A DNA stretch of 64,000 nt from Rhizobium sp. Q54 (GTDB lineage: Bacteria; Pseudomonadota; Alphaproteobacteria; SHVZ01), in contig CAMBVS010000012.1 in the NCBI GenBank assembly GCA_945871425.1, positions 1 to 64,000 on the forward strand, in the 5' to 3' direction. The notes beneath the pieces were generated by a model. The model searched no databases. It saw only the letters and a program-made list of their open reading frames with translations, and was not told where the DNA came from. Within the stretch, counting starts at the first letter, position 1. Each line of letters opens with the position of its first letter. A program made the translations under genes and the position numbers. This document shows, in pieces, positions 54,599 through 64,000 of this stretch.

Positions 54599-55690
54599 CT
54601 AGAAGCGGAACCGCCTGACCGAAATCACCTCGCCGTTCGGCATCGTGATGCTGGCGCGGCGATCCCTTCGGAACTGGACCGTCACTGTCCCCACCTCCGC
54701 GAAGGCATAGACCGCCAGCGTATCCGTGGGCGTCGTCACGTCGACGCTTCCGCCGCTCGCCGCCCCCCCGGATGCCGCCGAGGCATACTCGTAGAGCGAT
54801 CCGGTGAAGGTGAGGCTGCCGCTCGAGGATCCCGGCGCCAGGCCCTGCATGGCGACGTACCAGACCGGGCTGCCGTCGGTGCGATAGAAGAAGGCGACCA
54901 GGAACAGCGACTCGCCCTGCATCTCGGCGAAGAAGCCGCTGCCGGTGCGGCTCGGATCCCAGTACCAGCCGGTCGACGGACGGGTGGGGGTCTCCGCATC
55001 CCAGTCGGTCGCGGCGCCGCCGGCGACAATGCTGAAGCGCTCGATCTCGATCGAGGTTCCGGCCCAGGTCAGCGTCGCCGTCGTCGGGCTGGTGAAGGAG
55101 ATCTCGACGATCCCGGCTGATCCATTGTCGCGGGACTCGTCGTCCGAGCCGGACCCGCTGTCGTCGTCATCGTCGTCATCCGGGTCGCGCGACGTGCTGG
55201 GAGCAGACGATGCCCGCCCGCCGGCCCGGCTCTCCAGCGTCGGACCTTCGCGATGATATTCGAACTCGCCCCTGTAGGTCGTTGCCGTGCGCATCGACCC
55301 GGCAGAGATGACCCAGACTGCCTGTCCCTGCGAATTGTAGGTATAGGCACCGAGGAAGAGGTGCCGGCGGCGGATCTCGATCGAGTAGCCGCGGCCCGGC
55401 TGCGAGGGTGCCCACCACCAGCCGTTGATCGGCAGGTTGGCCGCCCGCCGGCTGTCGTCGCGATCTTCGGCGTCCTCGTCGTCTTCCGTATCCTCGGTGT
55501 CTTCCTCGTCCTCCTCGCCGGCCGAGGTTCTGGCGTGGGTCGCCGATGGGCCGTTCTTGCCTTTGGTCGCCGCGGCCTGAGATTGGCTCGCTGCGCTCGC
55601 GGCTTCGAAAGTCAGAGCGACGAGGGGAATCGACACGCCGATGCATAGGGCAATTCTGACCAAGATCTGGATCGCTGTTTTGCTGTCCAT
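54599..55690 (-). CDS. Secreted Asp-rich protein with two GWW-type beta domains
   Basis: This 363-residue protein has a signal peptide (LVRIALCIGVSIPLVALTF, A-S-A-A), then an acidic linker rich in E-E-D-T. Two copies of a domain follow: GWWWAPSQPGRGYSIEIRRRHLFLGAYTYNSQGQAVWV near residue 88 and GWYWDPSRTGSGFFAEMQGESLFLVAFFYRTDGSPVWYV near residue 240. Each is continued by beta-strands ending E-R-F or R-R-F. A run of seven Asp and Ser/Gly repeats interrupts the first copy, and an Ala/Gly/Ser tract sits in the same loop of the second. Similar domains occur in uncharacterised secreted proteobacterial proteins. Calcium binding by the Asp runs is possible. Confidence 0.6.
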   Translation of the reverse strand: MDSKTAIQILVRIALCIGVSIPLVALTFEAASAASQSQAAATKGKNGPSATHARTSAGEEDEEDTEDTEDDEDAEDRDDSRRAANLPINGWWWAPSQPGRGYSIEIRRRHLFLGAYTYNSQGQAVWVISAGSMRTATTYRGEFEYHREGPTLESRAGGRASSAPSTSRDPDDDDDDDSGSGSDDESRDNGSAGIVEISFTSPTTATLTWAGTSIEIERFSIVAGGAATDWDAETPTRPSTGWYWDPSRTGSGFFAEMQGESLFLVAFFYRTDGSPVWYVAMQGLAPGSSSGSLTFTGSLYEYASAASGGAASGGSVDVTTPTDTLAVYAFAEVGTVTVQFRRDRRASITMPNGEVISVRRFRF

Positions 55691-56012
55691 GGGTCTCTCC
55701 TTGAGTCAGGTGAGGTTAGGCGCCGCCGAGTATCCGGCTGCGACTGTTTCCGTTCGTGGGCTGTAGATGCGACTCGCTCTATTTCTGCAAGTGACTATCA
55801 ATTCGACTTTGGCAACAAGGTTAATGTCTCGTTTTTTAGTCAATGTGACGACTAATTGGGCGCTGTTCATTTGGAAGCAACATTGACAGAAAGTCGGAGT
55901 TTCGAACGTGATCTCCGTCACAGGTGTTTGTGGCGTGGTCATCGGCTGCGAGCCCAGCCGACTTGATTCAGGTCATGGCGATGTGAGCCGGTACTGGGGA
56001 TGATTATCGTCC
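55691..56012. other. 322-bp AT-richer intergenic region between the divergent secreted-protein and alcohol dehydrogenase genes
   Basis: The stretch is less GC-rich than its surroundings and must hold both promoters. TTGACA occurs at 55883-55888 on the plus strand without a good -10 at the expected distance, and no convincing pair is seen on the minus strand. A short open frame (55706-55942, minus) has a composition that does not look coding. Confidence 0.4.
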
Positions 56013-56996
56013 ATGCGTGCCATGACGCTCGATGCGGGACATCGGCGGCTCGTCTGCCGCGAGATCGCTCGGCCCGAGCCCGGTCCCGGCCAGGTGCTGA
56101 TCCGTGTCGGCGCCTGCGGGGTGTGCCGCACTGACCTCCATGTGGTCGACGGCGAGCTTCCGAGCCCGAAACCCGACGTCATCCCGGGCCATGAGATCAT
56201 CGGTCGCGTCGTGGCGCTCGGCGCCGGCGTCGACCGGCTCAGCCTCGGCGCCCGTGTCGGCGTGCCCTGGCTCGGCTGGACTTGCGGGCGCTGCGACTAT
56301 TGCCGGAGCGGGCGCGAGAACCTCTGTGCCGAGGCGCGCTTCACCGGCTACCAGATCGACGGCGGGTTTGCCGAGTTCGCTGTCGCCGACGTGCGCTACT
56401 GCTTTCCGCTCGGCGAAGATGGCGACGACGTGGCCGAGGCGCCGCTGCTCTGCGCCGGTCTCATCGGCTATCGCGCGCTGCGCATGGCCGGCGAGGCGAA
56501 GCGCCTCGGGCTCTACGGCTTCGGCGCCGCCGCCCACATCGTCGCGCAGGTGGCGCGCCACCAGGGCCGCCGCGTCTTCGCCTTCACGCGCCGAGGCGAC
56601 CGTCCGGCTCAGGATCTCGCCCGCGCGCTCGGCGCCGAATGGGCCGGTGCCTCGGAAGACCCGCCGCCGGAGCCGCTGGATGCCGCGATCCTCTTCGCGC
56701 CCGTGGGCGCGCTGGTTCCCCTGGCCCTCGCCGCCGTCGTGCCCGGCGGCACGGTCGTCGCCGCCGGCATCCACATGAGCGACATCCCGAGCTTCCCCTA
56801 CCGGCTTCTCTGGGGAGAGCGGCGGATCGTCTCGGTCGCCAACCTCACGCGCGCGGATGGCGAGGAATTCCTCGCCCTGGCGCCGACCATTCCGGTCGGG
56901 ACGGAAACGACGGCTTACGCGCTGGAGGGTGCGGACCGGGCTCTCGGCGACCTCCGCGAGGGACGGATCGCCGGCGCGGCCGTTCTCGTACCCTAG
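56013..56996 (+). CDS. Zinc-dependent alcohol dehydrogenase family protein
   Basis: This 327-residue medium-chain dehydrogenase has GACGVCRTDLHVVDGELP (catalytic zinc Cys) and IPGHEIIGRVVALGAGV (His-Glu). The structural zinc cluster is TCGRCDYCRSGRENLC (four Cys), with LYGFGAAAHIVAQVA as the coenzyme-binding loop. It is slightly shorter than classical ADHs. It oxidises alcohols or reduces aldehydes with NAD(P). The substrate is not predicted. Confidence 0.9.
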   Translation: MRAMTLDAGHRRLVCREIARPEPGPGQVLIRVGACGVCRTDLHVVDGELPSPKPDVIPGHEIIGRVVALGAGVDRLSLGARVGVPWLGWTCGRCDYCRSGRENLCAEARFTGYQIDGGFAEFAVADVRYCFPLGEDGDDVAEAPLLCAGLIGYRALRMAGEAKRLGLYGFGAAAHIVAQVARHQGRRVFAFTRRGDRPAQDLARALGAEWAGASEDPPPEPLDAAILFAPVGALVPLALAAVVPGGTVVAAGIHMSDIPSFPYRLLWGERRIVSVANLTRADGEEFLALAPTIPVGTETTAYALEGADRALGDLREGRIAGAAVLVP

Positions 56997-57011
56997 CCCA
57001 GCGGCGGCCGG

Positions 57012-57043
57012 AAAAAAACGGGCGGCTCCTTACGGAACCGCCC
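57012..57043 (-). terminator. Intrinsic terminator of dnaA
   Basis: On the minus strand GGGCGGTTCC (complement of 57034-57043) pairs with GGAGCCGCCC (complement of 57020-57029) across a GTAA loop, with one G-T wobble. It is followed by seven T residues (complement of 57012-57018). It is 32 bp after the dnaA stop. Confidence 0.85.
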
Positions 57044-57074
57044 GCACGGGCCACGTCCACCCCCCGAAAACTTC

Positions 57075-58562
57075 TCAGGTCTCAAGCATCCGGCGCAGCA
57101 GCTCGACGCTCTCGGCGAAGCCGCGATCGGTCTGGCGCAGCTCCTCCACCTTCTTGACCGCGTGCATCACCGTGGTGTGATCGCGGCCGCCGAACTTGCG
57201 GCCGATCTCCGGCAGCGAGCGCTGGGTCAGCTGCTTGGCCAGATACATCGCGACCTGCCTCGGCCGTGCGACGGCGCGGGCGCGGCGGGCGGAATGCATG
57301 TCGGCGACGCGGATGTTGAAATGCTCGGCGACCCGCTTCTGGATCTCCTCGATGGTGACCCGCCGGTCGTTGGCGCGCAGCAGGTCCTGCAGCAGCTCCT
57401 GGGTCGACTCGAGCGAGATCTCGCGGCCGACAAGGGTCGCGTGCGCGATGATGCGGGTGAGCGCGCCTTCGAGCTCGCGGACGTTGGAGGTGATCTTGTG
57501 GGCGAGGAACTCGAGCACCTTGGAGGGCACGCGGACGCCCTGGTTCTCGGCCTTGGACTGCAGGATGCCGAGCCTCAGCTCGTAGGTCGTCGGGTGCAGG
57601 TCGGCGACCAGGCCCCAACCCAGGCGCGAGCGCAGCCGCTCCTCCAGGCCCTCGAGGTCGGACGGCGACTTGTCGGCGGAGATCACCACCTGGCGGTTCT
57701 GGTCCACCAGCGCATTGAAGGTGTGGAAGAATTCTTCCTGGGTCGAGTCCTTGCCTGAGATGAACTGCACGTCGTCGATCATCAGCACGTCGACGGAGCG
57801 GAACTGCTCCTTGAACGCCATCGTGTCCTTGTACCGAAGCGCCCGGATGAACTGGTACATGAACTTCTCGGCGGAGAGGTAGAGGACCCGCCGGGACGGA
57901 TGGCGCTTGAGGATCGCCCAGGCGATCGCGTGCATCAGGTGAGTCTTGCCGAGGCCGACGCCGCCATAGAGGAACAGCGGGTTGAAGGGCACCGCGGTCG
58001 AGTCGGCGACGCGTTTGGCCGCATGGAAGGCGAGCTCGTTCGGCTTGCCGACGACGAAGTTCTCGAAGGTGAAGCGGGGGTCGAGGCCGGTCGACGGGTC
58101 GAGTCGCTCGGTCGGCGCCGAAATCTCGCCGGCCGGCTCGGCCGACTCGCTGACGCGGACGGCCATGCTGGCCGGACGCAGCATCTGACCGGCGCGGGCC
58201 GGGGCCGGCGGCGGCACCGGTGCCTGCGCCGGCAGCGACTGCGCGACCTTGCCGACGACGAAGTCGATGGCGCGGACATCGGGATTCTCGGCCGCGATGA
58301 GCGCCAGGATGCGGTCGGCGTAGTTGCTGCGGATCCAATCGCGCATGAAGCGGGTGGGCACCGAGAAGATCATCGTGCCCGCGCGCGTGTCGCCGTAAGA
58401 GATCAGCTTGAACCAACTGCGGAAGGTGCCTTCGCCATACTCGGCGCGCAGGCGCTCTCGCACCTTCGTCCACTCCGCCGGGTCATGTCCCGACGAGAGG
58501 CCTGCCCCTTGGCCCGCCTTGGCTCCGACCGATTGCGCCACGCCCGATTGCCCCCGCGACAA
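57075..58562 (-). CDS. dnaA: Chromosomal replication initiator DnaA
   Basis: This 495-residue protein starts at a TTG (58560-58562); a GTG seven codons in is an alternative. Domain I is around WTKVRERLRAEYGEGTFRSWF, and domain II is a Pro/Ala-rich linker. Domain III is the AAA+ core (LFLYGGVGLGKTHLMHAI Walker A, VDVLMIDDVQFISGK Walker B, SADKSPSDLEGL sensor). Domain IV ends with the signature GRDHTTVMHAVKKVEELR. It binds DnaA boxes at oriC and unwinds DNA. No oriC-like box cluster is seen beside it. Confidence 0.98.
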   Translation of the reverse strand: MSRGQSGVAQSVGAKAGQGAGLSSGHDPAEWTKVRERLRAEYGEGTFRSWFKLISYGDTRAGTMIFSVPTRFMRDWIRSNYADRILALIAAENPDVRAIDFVVGKVAQSLPAQAPVPPPAPARAGQMLRPASMAVRVSESAEPAGEISAPTERLDPSTGLDPRFTFENFVVGKPNELAFHAAKRVADSTAVPFNPLFLYGGVGLGKTHLMHAIAWAILKRHPSRRVLYLSAEKFMYQFIRALRYKDTMAFKEQFRSVDVLMIDDVQFISGKDSTQEEFFHTFNALVDQNRQVVISADKSPSDLEGLEERLRSRLGWGLVADLHPTTYELRLGILQSKAENQGVRVPSKVLEFLAHKITSNVRELEGALTRIIAHATLVGREISLESTQELLQDLLRANDRRVTIEEIQKRVAEHFNIRVADMHSARRARAVARPRQVAMYLAKQLTQRSLPEIGRKFGGRDHTTVMHAVKKVEELRQTDRGFAESVELLRRMLET

Positions 58563-58924
58563 AAGCCGTTACACCGCGTTGAAACCCGCGGTTTGCTTAG
58601 GTTTCAAAATACCAATATCGACGGCCCTAAAAGAGAAGTGCCCTGTGACACATTTTTTACTATGTAGGCCGAACGATTTAGTTGATTTCTTGGGAGATTA
58701 ACTTGGAATTAGCCTGGAATTCAAGTTGTCAGCCTCCCGTTGTTCGTTGTCTTGCAACACTAGCCATCGCGCTTGGCGGTTGCAACCGGTCCGAAAACAG
58801 AACGCCTCGATTTTCCGACGAAAGGCTCGATTTCTCGCATCGTGGCTCCTTGGCCACACGCCTTCAGTTCCGCGGTGCGAACACCGCGGTTTGGCCGACG
58901 ATCACGAGACGACGGTGGAAGAGA
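58563..58924. other. 362-bp AT-richer gap between rpsT and dnaA with two dyads
   Basis: An inverted repeat TTGAAACC/GGTTTCAA at 58579-58586 and 58600-58607 lies 17 bp upstream of the dnaA start and may be a control site for dnaA. CCGCGGTG/CACCGCGG at 58870-58889 forms a hairpin with a UUCG loop on the minus strand, 36 bp after the rpsT stop, and may stabilise or end that message. No DnaA-box consensus was found, so this is not an evident oriC. Confidence 0.5.
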
Positions 58925-59188
58925 CTAGCCGAGCGCCTTGATGCGCTTGGACAGACGCGACAGCTTGCGTGAGACCGTGTTCTTGCGGAGCGTGCCCTTG
59001 TTGACGCCCGACTGCAGGATCGGCTGCGCTTCCTTGAAGGCGGCTGCCGCAACGGTCTTGTCGCCGGAGGCGATCGCCTCCTCGACCTTCTTCATATACG
59101 TGCGCACGCGGCTGGTCCGCGCCCGGTTGATCACGTAGCGCCGCTGCGTCTTGCGTGCGGCCTTCTCAGCCGACTTGGTGTTCGCCAT
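58925..59188 (-). CDS. rpsT: 30S ribosomal protein S20
   Basis: The normal start is the ATG at 59186-59188 ([17 protein letters not shown]); a longer in-frame start three codons upstream is unlikely. The 87-residue basic protein has the S20 blocks [22 protein letters not shown] and [20 protein letters not shown]. It binds 16S rRNA. It lies upstream of dnaA and downstream of an enoyl-CoA hydratase, the usual alphaproteobacterial neighbourhood. Confidence 0.96.
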   Translation of the reverse strand: MANTKSAEKAARKTQRRYVINRARTSRVRTYMKKVEEAIASGDKTVAAAAFKEAQPILQSGVNKGTLRKNTVSRKLSRLSKRIKALG

Positions 59189-59279
59189 AGCCTGCAAACC
59201 TTGAAAACGGAGTGTCTCGAAAGAGGCGGCGTTATAGGGGGGGCCACACCCCCCGTCAAGCCGGGAGCCGCGGCCCGGC

Positions 59280-60056
59280 CTAGCGGTCCTTGAACTTGGG
59301 CGGCCGCTTCTCGGCGAAGGCGCTCATGCCTTCCTTCTGGTCCTCGGTCGCGAAGGTGGCGTGGAACAGCCGGCGCTCGAAGCGGACGCCCTCGGCCATG
59401 GTGGTCTCGTAGGCTCGGTTGACCGCCTCCTTGGCCAGCATCACCATGGGGAGCGAGAGGCCGGCGATCTTCTCGGCCGCTTTCATCGCCTCCGCCATCA
59501 GGTCGGCGAGCGGCACCACCCGGCTGACCAGGCCCGAGCGCTCGGCCTCGGCCGCGTCCATCATCCGGCCGGTCAGGCACATCTCCATCGCCTTCGACTT
59601 GCCGACGAAGCGGGTGAGGCGCTGGGTCCCGCCCGAGCCCGGGATGGTGCCGATGGTGATCTCCGGCTGGCCGAACCGGGCGTTGTCGGCGGCGATGATG
59701 AAGTCGCACATCATCGCGATCTCGCAGCCACCGCCCAGCGCATAGCCGGCCACCGCGGCGATCACCGGCTTCCGGGTCTTGGACAGCTGCTCCCAGGTCG
59801 CGGTGATGAAGTCGGTCTTGTAGACGTCCATGAACGTCCGGTCCTTCATCTCCTTGATGTCGGCGCCGGCGGCGAAGGCCTTGTCGTTGCCGGTCAAGAC
59901 CAGGCAGCGGACGCCGTCGTCGGCCTCGAGTTCGCCCAGCGCCTGGGCCAGTTCGGCCATCAGCTTGGCGTTCAGCGCATTCATCGCCTGCGGCCGGTTG
60001 AGCCGGATGACGGCGACGGCGCCGGTCTTCTCGACCAGGATGTTCTCGTAAGCCAT
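59280..60056 (-). CDS. Enoyl-CoA hydratase
   Basis: This 258-residue crotonase has [24 protein letters not shown] (oxyanion hole), [19 protein letters not shown] (first catalytic Glu) and [20 protein letters not shown] (second Glu). The two Glu residues support true hydratase activity on 2-enoyl-CoA in beta-oxidation. It is a common neighbour of mutM and dnaA in alphaproteobacteria. Confidence 0.95.
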   Translation of the reverse strand: MAYENILVEKTGAVAVIRLNRPQAMNALNAKLMAELAQALGELEADDGVRCLVLTGNDKAFAAGADIKEMKDRTFMDVYKTDFITATWEQLSKTRKPVIAAVAGYALGGGCEIAMMCDFIIAADNARFGQPEITIGTIPGSGGTQRLTRFVGKSKAMEMCLTGRMMDAAEAERSGLVSRVVPLADLMAEAMKAAEKIAGLSLPMVMLAKEAVNRAYETTMAEGVRFERRLFHATFATEDQKEGMSAFAEKRPPKFKDR

Positions 60057-60088
60057 GGGAGTCTCCGTGGAGGGAACGGTCTCTTAGG

Positions 60089-60919
60089 TCAGCGCTGGCA
60101 CTTGGCGCAATAGAAGGTCGATCGGCCGGATTGCACCAGCTGCCTGATGCCCGCCTTCGACTTGCAGGCGGGGCAGCGTTCGCCTTCGCGCCCATAGACG
60201 GCGAAGCTGTGCTGGAAATAGCCCAGCTCGCCCGAGGTCTGGCGGTGGTCGCGAAGGCTCGAGCCGCCGGCCTCGATCGCCTCCGCCAGAACCGACTTCA
60301 CCGCGGCGACCAGCTTGTCCGCCTTGGCTCCGGTGATGGTGCCGGCCTCGCGGGTCGGCGAGATGCCGGCGCGGAACAAGGCCTCGCTCGCATAGATGTT
60401 GCCGATGCCGGCGACCACCCGCTGGTCGAGCAGCGCCGCCTTGATCGGCGTCGACTTGCCGGCGAGCCGCCGGGCCAGCGCCGGTCCGTCGAAACCGGCC
60501 TCCAGCGGCTCCGGCCCGATGCCCGCGATCAGCGGATGGGTGTCGGTCTCGGATGCCGCCATCAGGTCCATGACGCCGAAACGCCGGGCGTCGTTGAAGC
60601 GGACGACGGTGCCGTCCTCGGCACCGACGACGACATGGTCGTGGGCGTCCAGCTCGTTGGGCCAGCCCTGGCCGACCAGCATGCGCCCGGACATGCCGAG
60701 ATGGATCAGCCAATCCTCGTCGGAGTCGAGGCGGATCAGCAGGTACTTGGCGCGGCGGCGGAAAGCCTGGATGCGCCGCCCCTCAAGGCGCTCGGCGAAG
60801 CGCTCGGGGAAGGGGCGGCGAAGGTCCGGTCGGCGCACTTCGACACGCGCCAGGCGTTTGCCCTCCAGGGCCAGCGCCAGGCCGCGGCGGACGGTCTCGA
60901 CCTCGGGAAGCTCGGGCAT
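60089..60919 (-). CDS. mutM: Formamidopyrimidine-DNA glycosylase
   Basis: This 276-residue protein begins [14 protein letters not shown] (catalytic Pro2, Glu3). It has a H2TH region ([24 protein letters not shown]) and a C-terminal zinc finger ([12 protein letters not shown]...FYCAKCQR). It removes 8-oxoguanine and Fapy lesions. It is divergent from ubiE, as in many alphaproteobacteria. Confidence 0.98.
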   Translation of the reverse strand: MPELPEVETVRRGLALALEGKRLARVEVRRPDLRRPFPERFAERLEGRRIQAFRRRAKYLLIRLDSDEDWLIHLGMSGRMLVGQGWPNELDAHDHVVVGAEDGTVVRFNDARRFGVMDLMAASETDTHPLIAGIGPEPLEAGFDGPALARRLAGKSTPIKAALLDQRVVAGIGNIYASEALFRAGISPTREAGTITGAKADKLVAAVKSVLAEAIEAGGSSLRDHRQTSGELGYFQHSFAVYGREGERCPACKSKAGIRQLVQSGRSTFYCAKCQR

Positions 60920-60966
60920 GGCGGCCGAAGGTAGCGGAGGCGGACGCCCGCCGCTATGGTCCGCCC

Positions 60967-61704
60967 ATGTCGGAAACCGCGTCCTTCGGCTACCGCGAGG
61001 TGCCGGCCGAGGCCAAGGCCGGGCTGGTCCAGGACCTGTTCACCCAGGTTGCCGGCCGCTACGACCTGATGAACGACCTGATGAGCCTCGGCATCCACCG
61101 CCTGTGGAAGGCGGAGATGGTCGACTGGCTGCGCCCGCGGCCGGGCTGGCGCGTGGTCGACGTCGCCGGCGGCACCGGCGATATCGCGCGCGCCGTGCTC
61201 GACGCGGGCGTCGCCGGCGTCACCGTCGTCGACCTGACCCCGGCGATGCTGGCCGAGGGCCGGGCCCGGACCGTCGATGGCGGGCGCCTCTCCGGCATCG
61301 AGTGGGTCGCCGGCAATGCAGAGGCGCTGCCGCTGCCCGATCGCACCTTCGATGCCTATACAGTCGCCTTCGGCTTGCGGAACGTGACGCATCTCGATCG
61401 CGCTCTGGCCGAGGCGAGGCGGGTGCTCAAGCCTGGCGGACGCTTCCTCGCTCTCGAGTTCGCGCCTCGGGCCGCCGCCGGCCTCAACGACCTCTACGAT
61501 CTCTATTCTTTCTCGGTGCTTCCCTGGCTCGGCGAGAAGGTCGCTGCCGACCGCGAGGCCTATGTCTACCTCGCCGAGAGCATCCGCCGCTTCCCCGATC
61601 CCGAGGCTCTGGCGCGGATGATCCGCGCGGCCGGCTTCGGCGGCCATCGCCACCGGTCCTTGAGCTGCGGCATCGCCCAGCTGCACGGCGCCACCCGCCT
61701 CTGA
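60967..61704 (+). CDS. ubiE: Demethylmenaquinone/ubiquinone methyltransferase UbiE
   Basis: This 245-residue SAM-dependent methyltransferase has [21 protein letters not shown] (UbiE motif), [16 protein letters not shown] (SAM-binding G-G-T-G), and [20 protein letters not shown] with the conserved F-G-L-R-N-V. It C-methylates the ubiquinone ring precursor. Its stop overlaps the ubiB start (TGATG), so the two are coupled. Confidence 0.97.
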   Translation: MSETASFGYREVPAEAKAGLVQDLFTQVAGRYDLMNDLMSLGIHRLWKAEMVDWLRPRPGWRVVDVAGGTGDIARAVLDAGVAGVTVVDLTPAMLAEGRARTVDGGRLSGIEWVAGNAEALPLPDRTFDAYTVAFGLRNVTHLDRALAEARRVLKPGGRFLALEFAPRAAAGLNDLYDLYSFSVLPWLGEKVAADREAYVYLAESIRRFPDPEALARMIRAAGFGGHRHRSLSCGIAQLHGATRL

Positions 61705-63248
61705 TGCTGCGTGCGATCCGTCATCTGCTGAGGCTTGGCGGAATCGCGCGCATCCTCGCCCGGCACGATGCGTTCTTTTTCGCCGACCGGGTGCCGAACC
61801 TGCCGGCGACGGTGCGGCTTGCGGTCCGCCTGTTCCATCGGCGGGCGCCGGGCCGTCCCGGCCAGCGGCTGGCTCACGCGCTGGCGGCGCTGGGACCCTC
61901 CTTCATCAAGCTCGGTCAGGCGCTCGCCACCCGCTCCGATCTGTTGGGCGAAGAAGTCGCCGACGACCTCTCGGAGCTGCAGGACCGCCTGCCGCCGTTC
62001 CCGGCCGCCGTCGCGCGGGCGACGGTCGCGGCCGAGCTCGGCAGCCCGGTCGAGGCGATGTTCTCCGCCTTCGACGACACGCCGGTCGCCGCCGCCTCGA
62101 TTGCGCAGGTGCATTTCGCGGTCACCGCCGAGGGTCGCGAGGTCGCGGTGAAGATCCTCCGGCCGGGAATCGAGCAAGCGTTCGCGCGCGACCTCGATCT
62201 CTTCCGCTGGATCGCCGAATGGGTCGAGAGCGTGATGCCGAGCTTGCGGCGTCTCAAGCCGATCGAGATCGTCGACACCTTCGCCGACACGGTGCGGATG
62301 GAGATGGATCTCCGCCTCGAGGGCGCGGCAGCAGCCGAGCTGAAGGAGAATTTCGAAGGCGATCCGGATTTCCGCGTGCCCGCCGTCGACTGGGCCAGGA
62401 CGGCGAGGCGCGTGCTGGTCATCGAGCGCGTCGCCGGAGTCCGCATCGACGACGTCGCCGCCCTGGCCGCGGCTGGGCACGACCCCGACGTGATCCTGGC
62501 GAAGTCGGCGCAGGCCTTCTTCCGCCAGGTGTTCCGTGACGGCTTCTTTCACGCCGACATGCATCCCGGCAACATGTTCGTGACCTCCGACGGCGCGCTG
62601 GCGCCGGTCGATTTCGGCATCATGGGCCGGCTCGACCGGCCGACGCGCATCTTCCTCGCCGAGATGCTTCGGGGATTCCTCACCGGCGACTATCGCGAGG
62701 TGGCGCTGGTGCATTTCCGCGCCGGCTACGTGCCCAAGCACAAGTCGCTGGACGCCTTCGCCCAGGCCTGCCGGTCGATCGGCGAGCCGCTGATGGGGAA
62801 GCCGCTGAACGAGATCTCGGTCGGCCGGCTGCTCGCCCAGCTCTTCCGGGTGACCGAGACCTTCGAGATGGAGACGCAGCCGCAGCTGCTTCTTCTGCAG
62901 AAGACCATGGTCGTCGCCGAGGGCGTCGGGCGGAAGCTCAACCCGACCGTCAACATGTGGCAGCTGGCCGAGCCGCTGATCGCCGAATGGATGCGAGAGA
63001 ACCGCGGCCCCGAGGCCCGCATCGGCGAAGCGGCCTCGGACCTCATGCGGGCGATCGAGCGCCTGCCGCGCCTGCTCGCCGAGGCCGAGACGGCAGCAAC
63101 ATCGCTGGTCGACGGTGTCCGTCTGCATCCGGAGACGGTGAAGCAGCTTAGAGACATGCCGGCGCGGCCGACCGGCGCTCATCGCGCGCTCTGGGCTGCC
63201 GTCGTTCTGCTCGCCGCAGCGGTCGCGGCACTCGCGCTGGCGCGGTGA
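61704..63248 (+). CDS. ubiB: Ubiquinone biosynthesis protein UbiB (ABC1/ADCK atypical kinase)
   Basis: The start is ATG 61704 at the ubiE junction; 514 residues. [14 protein letters not shown] is the K-x-G-Q region, [12 protein letters not shown] the Ala-rich loop, VAVKILRP the kinase Lys, [12 protein letters not shown] and [11 protein letters not shown] the catalytic and metal segments. Two helices at the C-terminus ([19 protein letters not shown]) anchor it. It supports ubiquinone synthesis as an atypical ATPase or lipid-handling kinase. Confidence 0.97.
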   Translation: MLRAIRHLLRLGGIARILARHDAFFFADRVPNLPATVRLAVRLFHRRAPGRPGQRLAHALAALGPSFIKLGQALATRSDLLGEEVADDLSELQDRLPPFPAAVARATVAAELGSPVEAMFSAFDDTPVAAASIAQVHFAVTAEGREVAVKILRPGIEQAFARDLDLFRWIAEWVESVMPSLRRLKPIEIVDTFADTVRMEMDLRLEGAAAAELKENFEGDPDFRVPAVDWARTARRVLVIERVAGVRIDDVAALAAAGHDPDVILAKSAQAFFRQVFRDGFFHADMHPGNMFVTSDGALAPVDFGIMGRLDRPTRIFLAEMLRGFLTGDYREVALVHFRAGYVPKHKSLDAFAQACRSIGEPLMGKPLNEISVGRLLAQLFRVTETFEMETQPQLLLLQKTMVVAEGVGRKLNPTVNMWQLAEPLIAEWMRENRGPEARIGEAASDLMRAIERLPRLLAEAETAATSLVDGVRLHPETVKQLRDMPARPTGAHRALWAAVVLLAAAVAALALAR

Positions 63249-63271
63249 CGGATCGGTCCGCCTCTGGCAGA

Positions 63272-64000
63272 ATGGCGTCCATGCTTGCGGCCAAGCGCAT
63301 CCTCCTGATCGTCGCCGGCGGCATCGCCGCCTACAAGGTGCTGGAGCTGGTGCGACGCTTGAAGGATCACGGTGCGGACGTCCGCTGTATCCTGACCCGC
63401 GCTGGGCAGGAATTCGTGACGCCGCTGTCGCTCGCGGCACTCTCCGGCGACAAGGTCTACCAGGATCTGTTCTCGCTGACCGACGAGGCGGAGATCGGCC
63501 ACATCCGTCTCGCCCGCGATTGCGATCTGGTGGTGGTGGCGCCGGCGACCGCCAACATCTTGGCGAAGATGGCTCATGGCATCGCCGACGATCTCGCGAC
63601 GTCGGTGCTGCTCGCGACCGACAAGCCGGTGATGATCGCGCCTGCGATGAATCCCTATATGTGGCGCAACCTCGCGACCCAGGCGAACCTGGCGACGCTG
63701 GCCTCCCGCGGTATCCGTCGCGTCGGTCCCAATTCGGGCGCGATGGCCGAGCGCGGCGAGGCCGGGGAAGGCCGCATGTCGGAGCCGCACGAGATCCTGA
63801 AGGCGATCATCGACCGGCTGGCGGGAGAGAAGCTGCTCGCCGGCGTCTCCGCCCTCGTCACCTCCGGTCCCACCTACGAGCCGATCGATCCGGTCCGCTA
63901 CATCGCCAACCGCTCGTCGGGCAAGCAGGGCCATGCGATCGCCGCAGCCCTGGTCGAAGCGGGCGCATCCGTGACCCTGGTCAGCGGCCCCACCCGCGAG
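63272..64000 (+). CDS. coaBC: Phosphopantothenoylcysteine decarboxylase/phosphopantothenate-cysteine ligase CoaBC, 3'-truncated by window edge
   Basis: The frame opens at ATG 63272 (ATG 63281 is an alternative in the same frame) and runs off the window. The 243 visible residues give [51 protein letters not shown] (catalytic His) and [13 protein letters not shown] of the CoaC half, then [31 protein letters not shown] at the start of CoaB. It decarboxylates and ligates in coenzyme A synthesis. It lies 23 bp after ubiB. Confidence 0.96.
   Translation, partial: MASMLAAKRILLIVAGGIAAYKVLELVRRLKDHGADVRCILTRAGQEFVTPLSLAALSGDKVYQDLFSLTDEAEIGHIRLARDCDLVVVAPATANILAKMAHGIADDLATSVLLATDKPVMIAPAMNPYMWRNLATQANLATLASRGIRRVGPNSGAMAERGEAGEGRMSEPHEILKAIIDRLAGEKLLAGVSALVTSGPTYEPIDPVRYIANRSSGKQGHAIAAALVEAGASVTLVSGPTRE

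Noticed and set aside
55706..55942. 78-codon leftward open frame in the intergenic gap before the alcohol dehydrogenase gene
   Set aside because: It has no ribosome-binding site, family resemblance or coding-like composition.
58563..58924. Possible oriC next to dnaA
   Set aside because: No TTATCCACA-like boxes were seen on either strand of the gap.

Overview
This is a GC-rich chromosomal window of about 64 kb with the gene content and order of an alphaproteobacterium, probably a Rhodospirillales-type environmental heterotroph. The evidence is the complete rimP-nusA-ylxR-infB-rbfA-truB-rpsO-pnp operon, a dnaA / rpsT / enoyl-CoA hydratase / mutM / ubiE-ubiB / coaBC neighbourhood, a PetP/PetR-like regulator cluster divergent from ilvE, and ubiquinone biosynthesis genes. 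The taxon is an inference from synteny and codon bias; no rRNA or tRNA gene was seen.

Layout. 1-7.9 kb: the 3' part of a TPR/GT41 (SPINDLY-type O-GlcNAc transferase-like) gene, a DMT exporter, and a carboxylic-acid catabolic group (M14/aspartoacylase-like hydrolase, CaiB/BaiF CoA-transferase, two-subunit CoA-transferase, acyl-CoA dehydrogenase). 8-12 kb: an accessory stretch with a second, divergent GT41-like gene and a complete IS1595-family (ISXO2-like) element, bounded here by 26-bp terminal inverted repeats and an exact 8-bp target duplication. Besides its transposase the element carries a passenger gene for a trypsin-fold serine protease-like protein. 12-15.5 kb: YbjN-family protein, proC, CocE/NonD hydrolase. 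15.5-27.6 kb: the translation/RNA-processing operon. It has a sigma70-like promoter and a strong intrinsic terminator in its leader. Between rpsO and pnp it is interrupted by a dead PAS/HigA chimera and a vapBC pair whose toxin lacks key acidic residues. 27.6-33.2 kb: a TPR/2OG-oxygenase-like protein, a MarR regulator whose putative operator recurs upstream of a MATE exporter, a secreted DUF2061 protein, and a BenE-type transporter. 33.3-44.8 kb: a glycosyltransferase, an enolase-superfamily enzyme, a PhnZ-like HD protein, a creatininase, a LysR/MFS divergent pair, an MDR oxidoreductase, an AlkA-type glycosylase, a second MATE exporter and a PAS-PAS-GGDEF-EAL protein. 44.8-48 kb: a polar amino-acid ABC importer operon. 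48.2-54 kb: two-component and hybrid signalling genes, a MarR/PetP-like regulator and ilvE. 54-57 kb: a small release-factor-like protein, an Asp-rich secreted protein and an alcohol dehydrogenase. 57-64 kb: dnaA, rpsT, enoyl-CoA hydratase, mutM, ubiE, ubiB, and coaBC cut by the window end.

The most novel-looking object is the protease-bearing IS1595-type element at 9723-11918. Next are the degenerate toxin-antitoxin scars inside the rpsO-pnp junction, the shared operator linking marR to the MATE pump, and the attenuator-like leader of the nusA operon. Functional calls come from motifs read by eye. No database search was run, so specific substrates are mostly left open.
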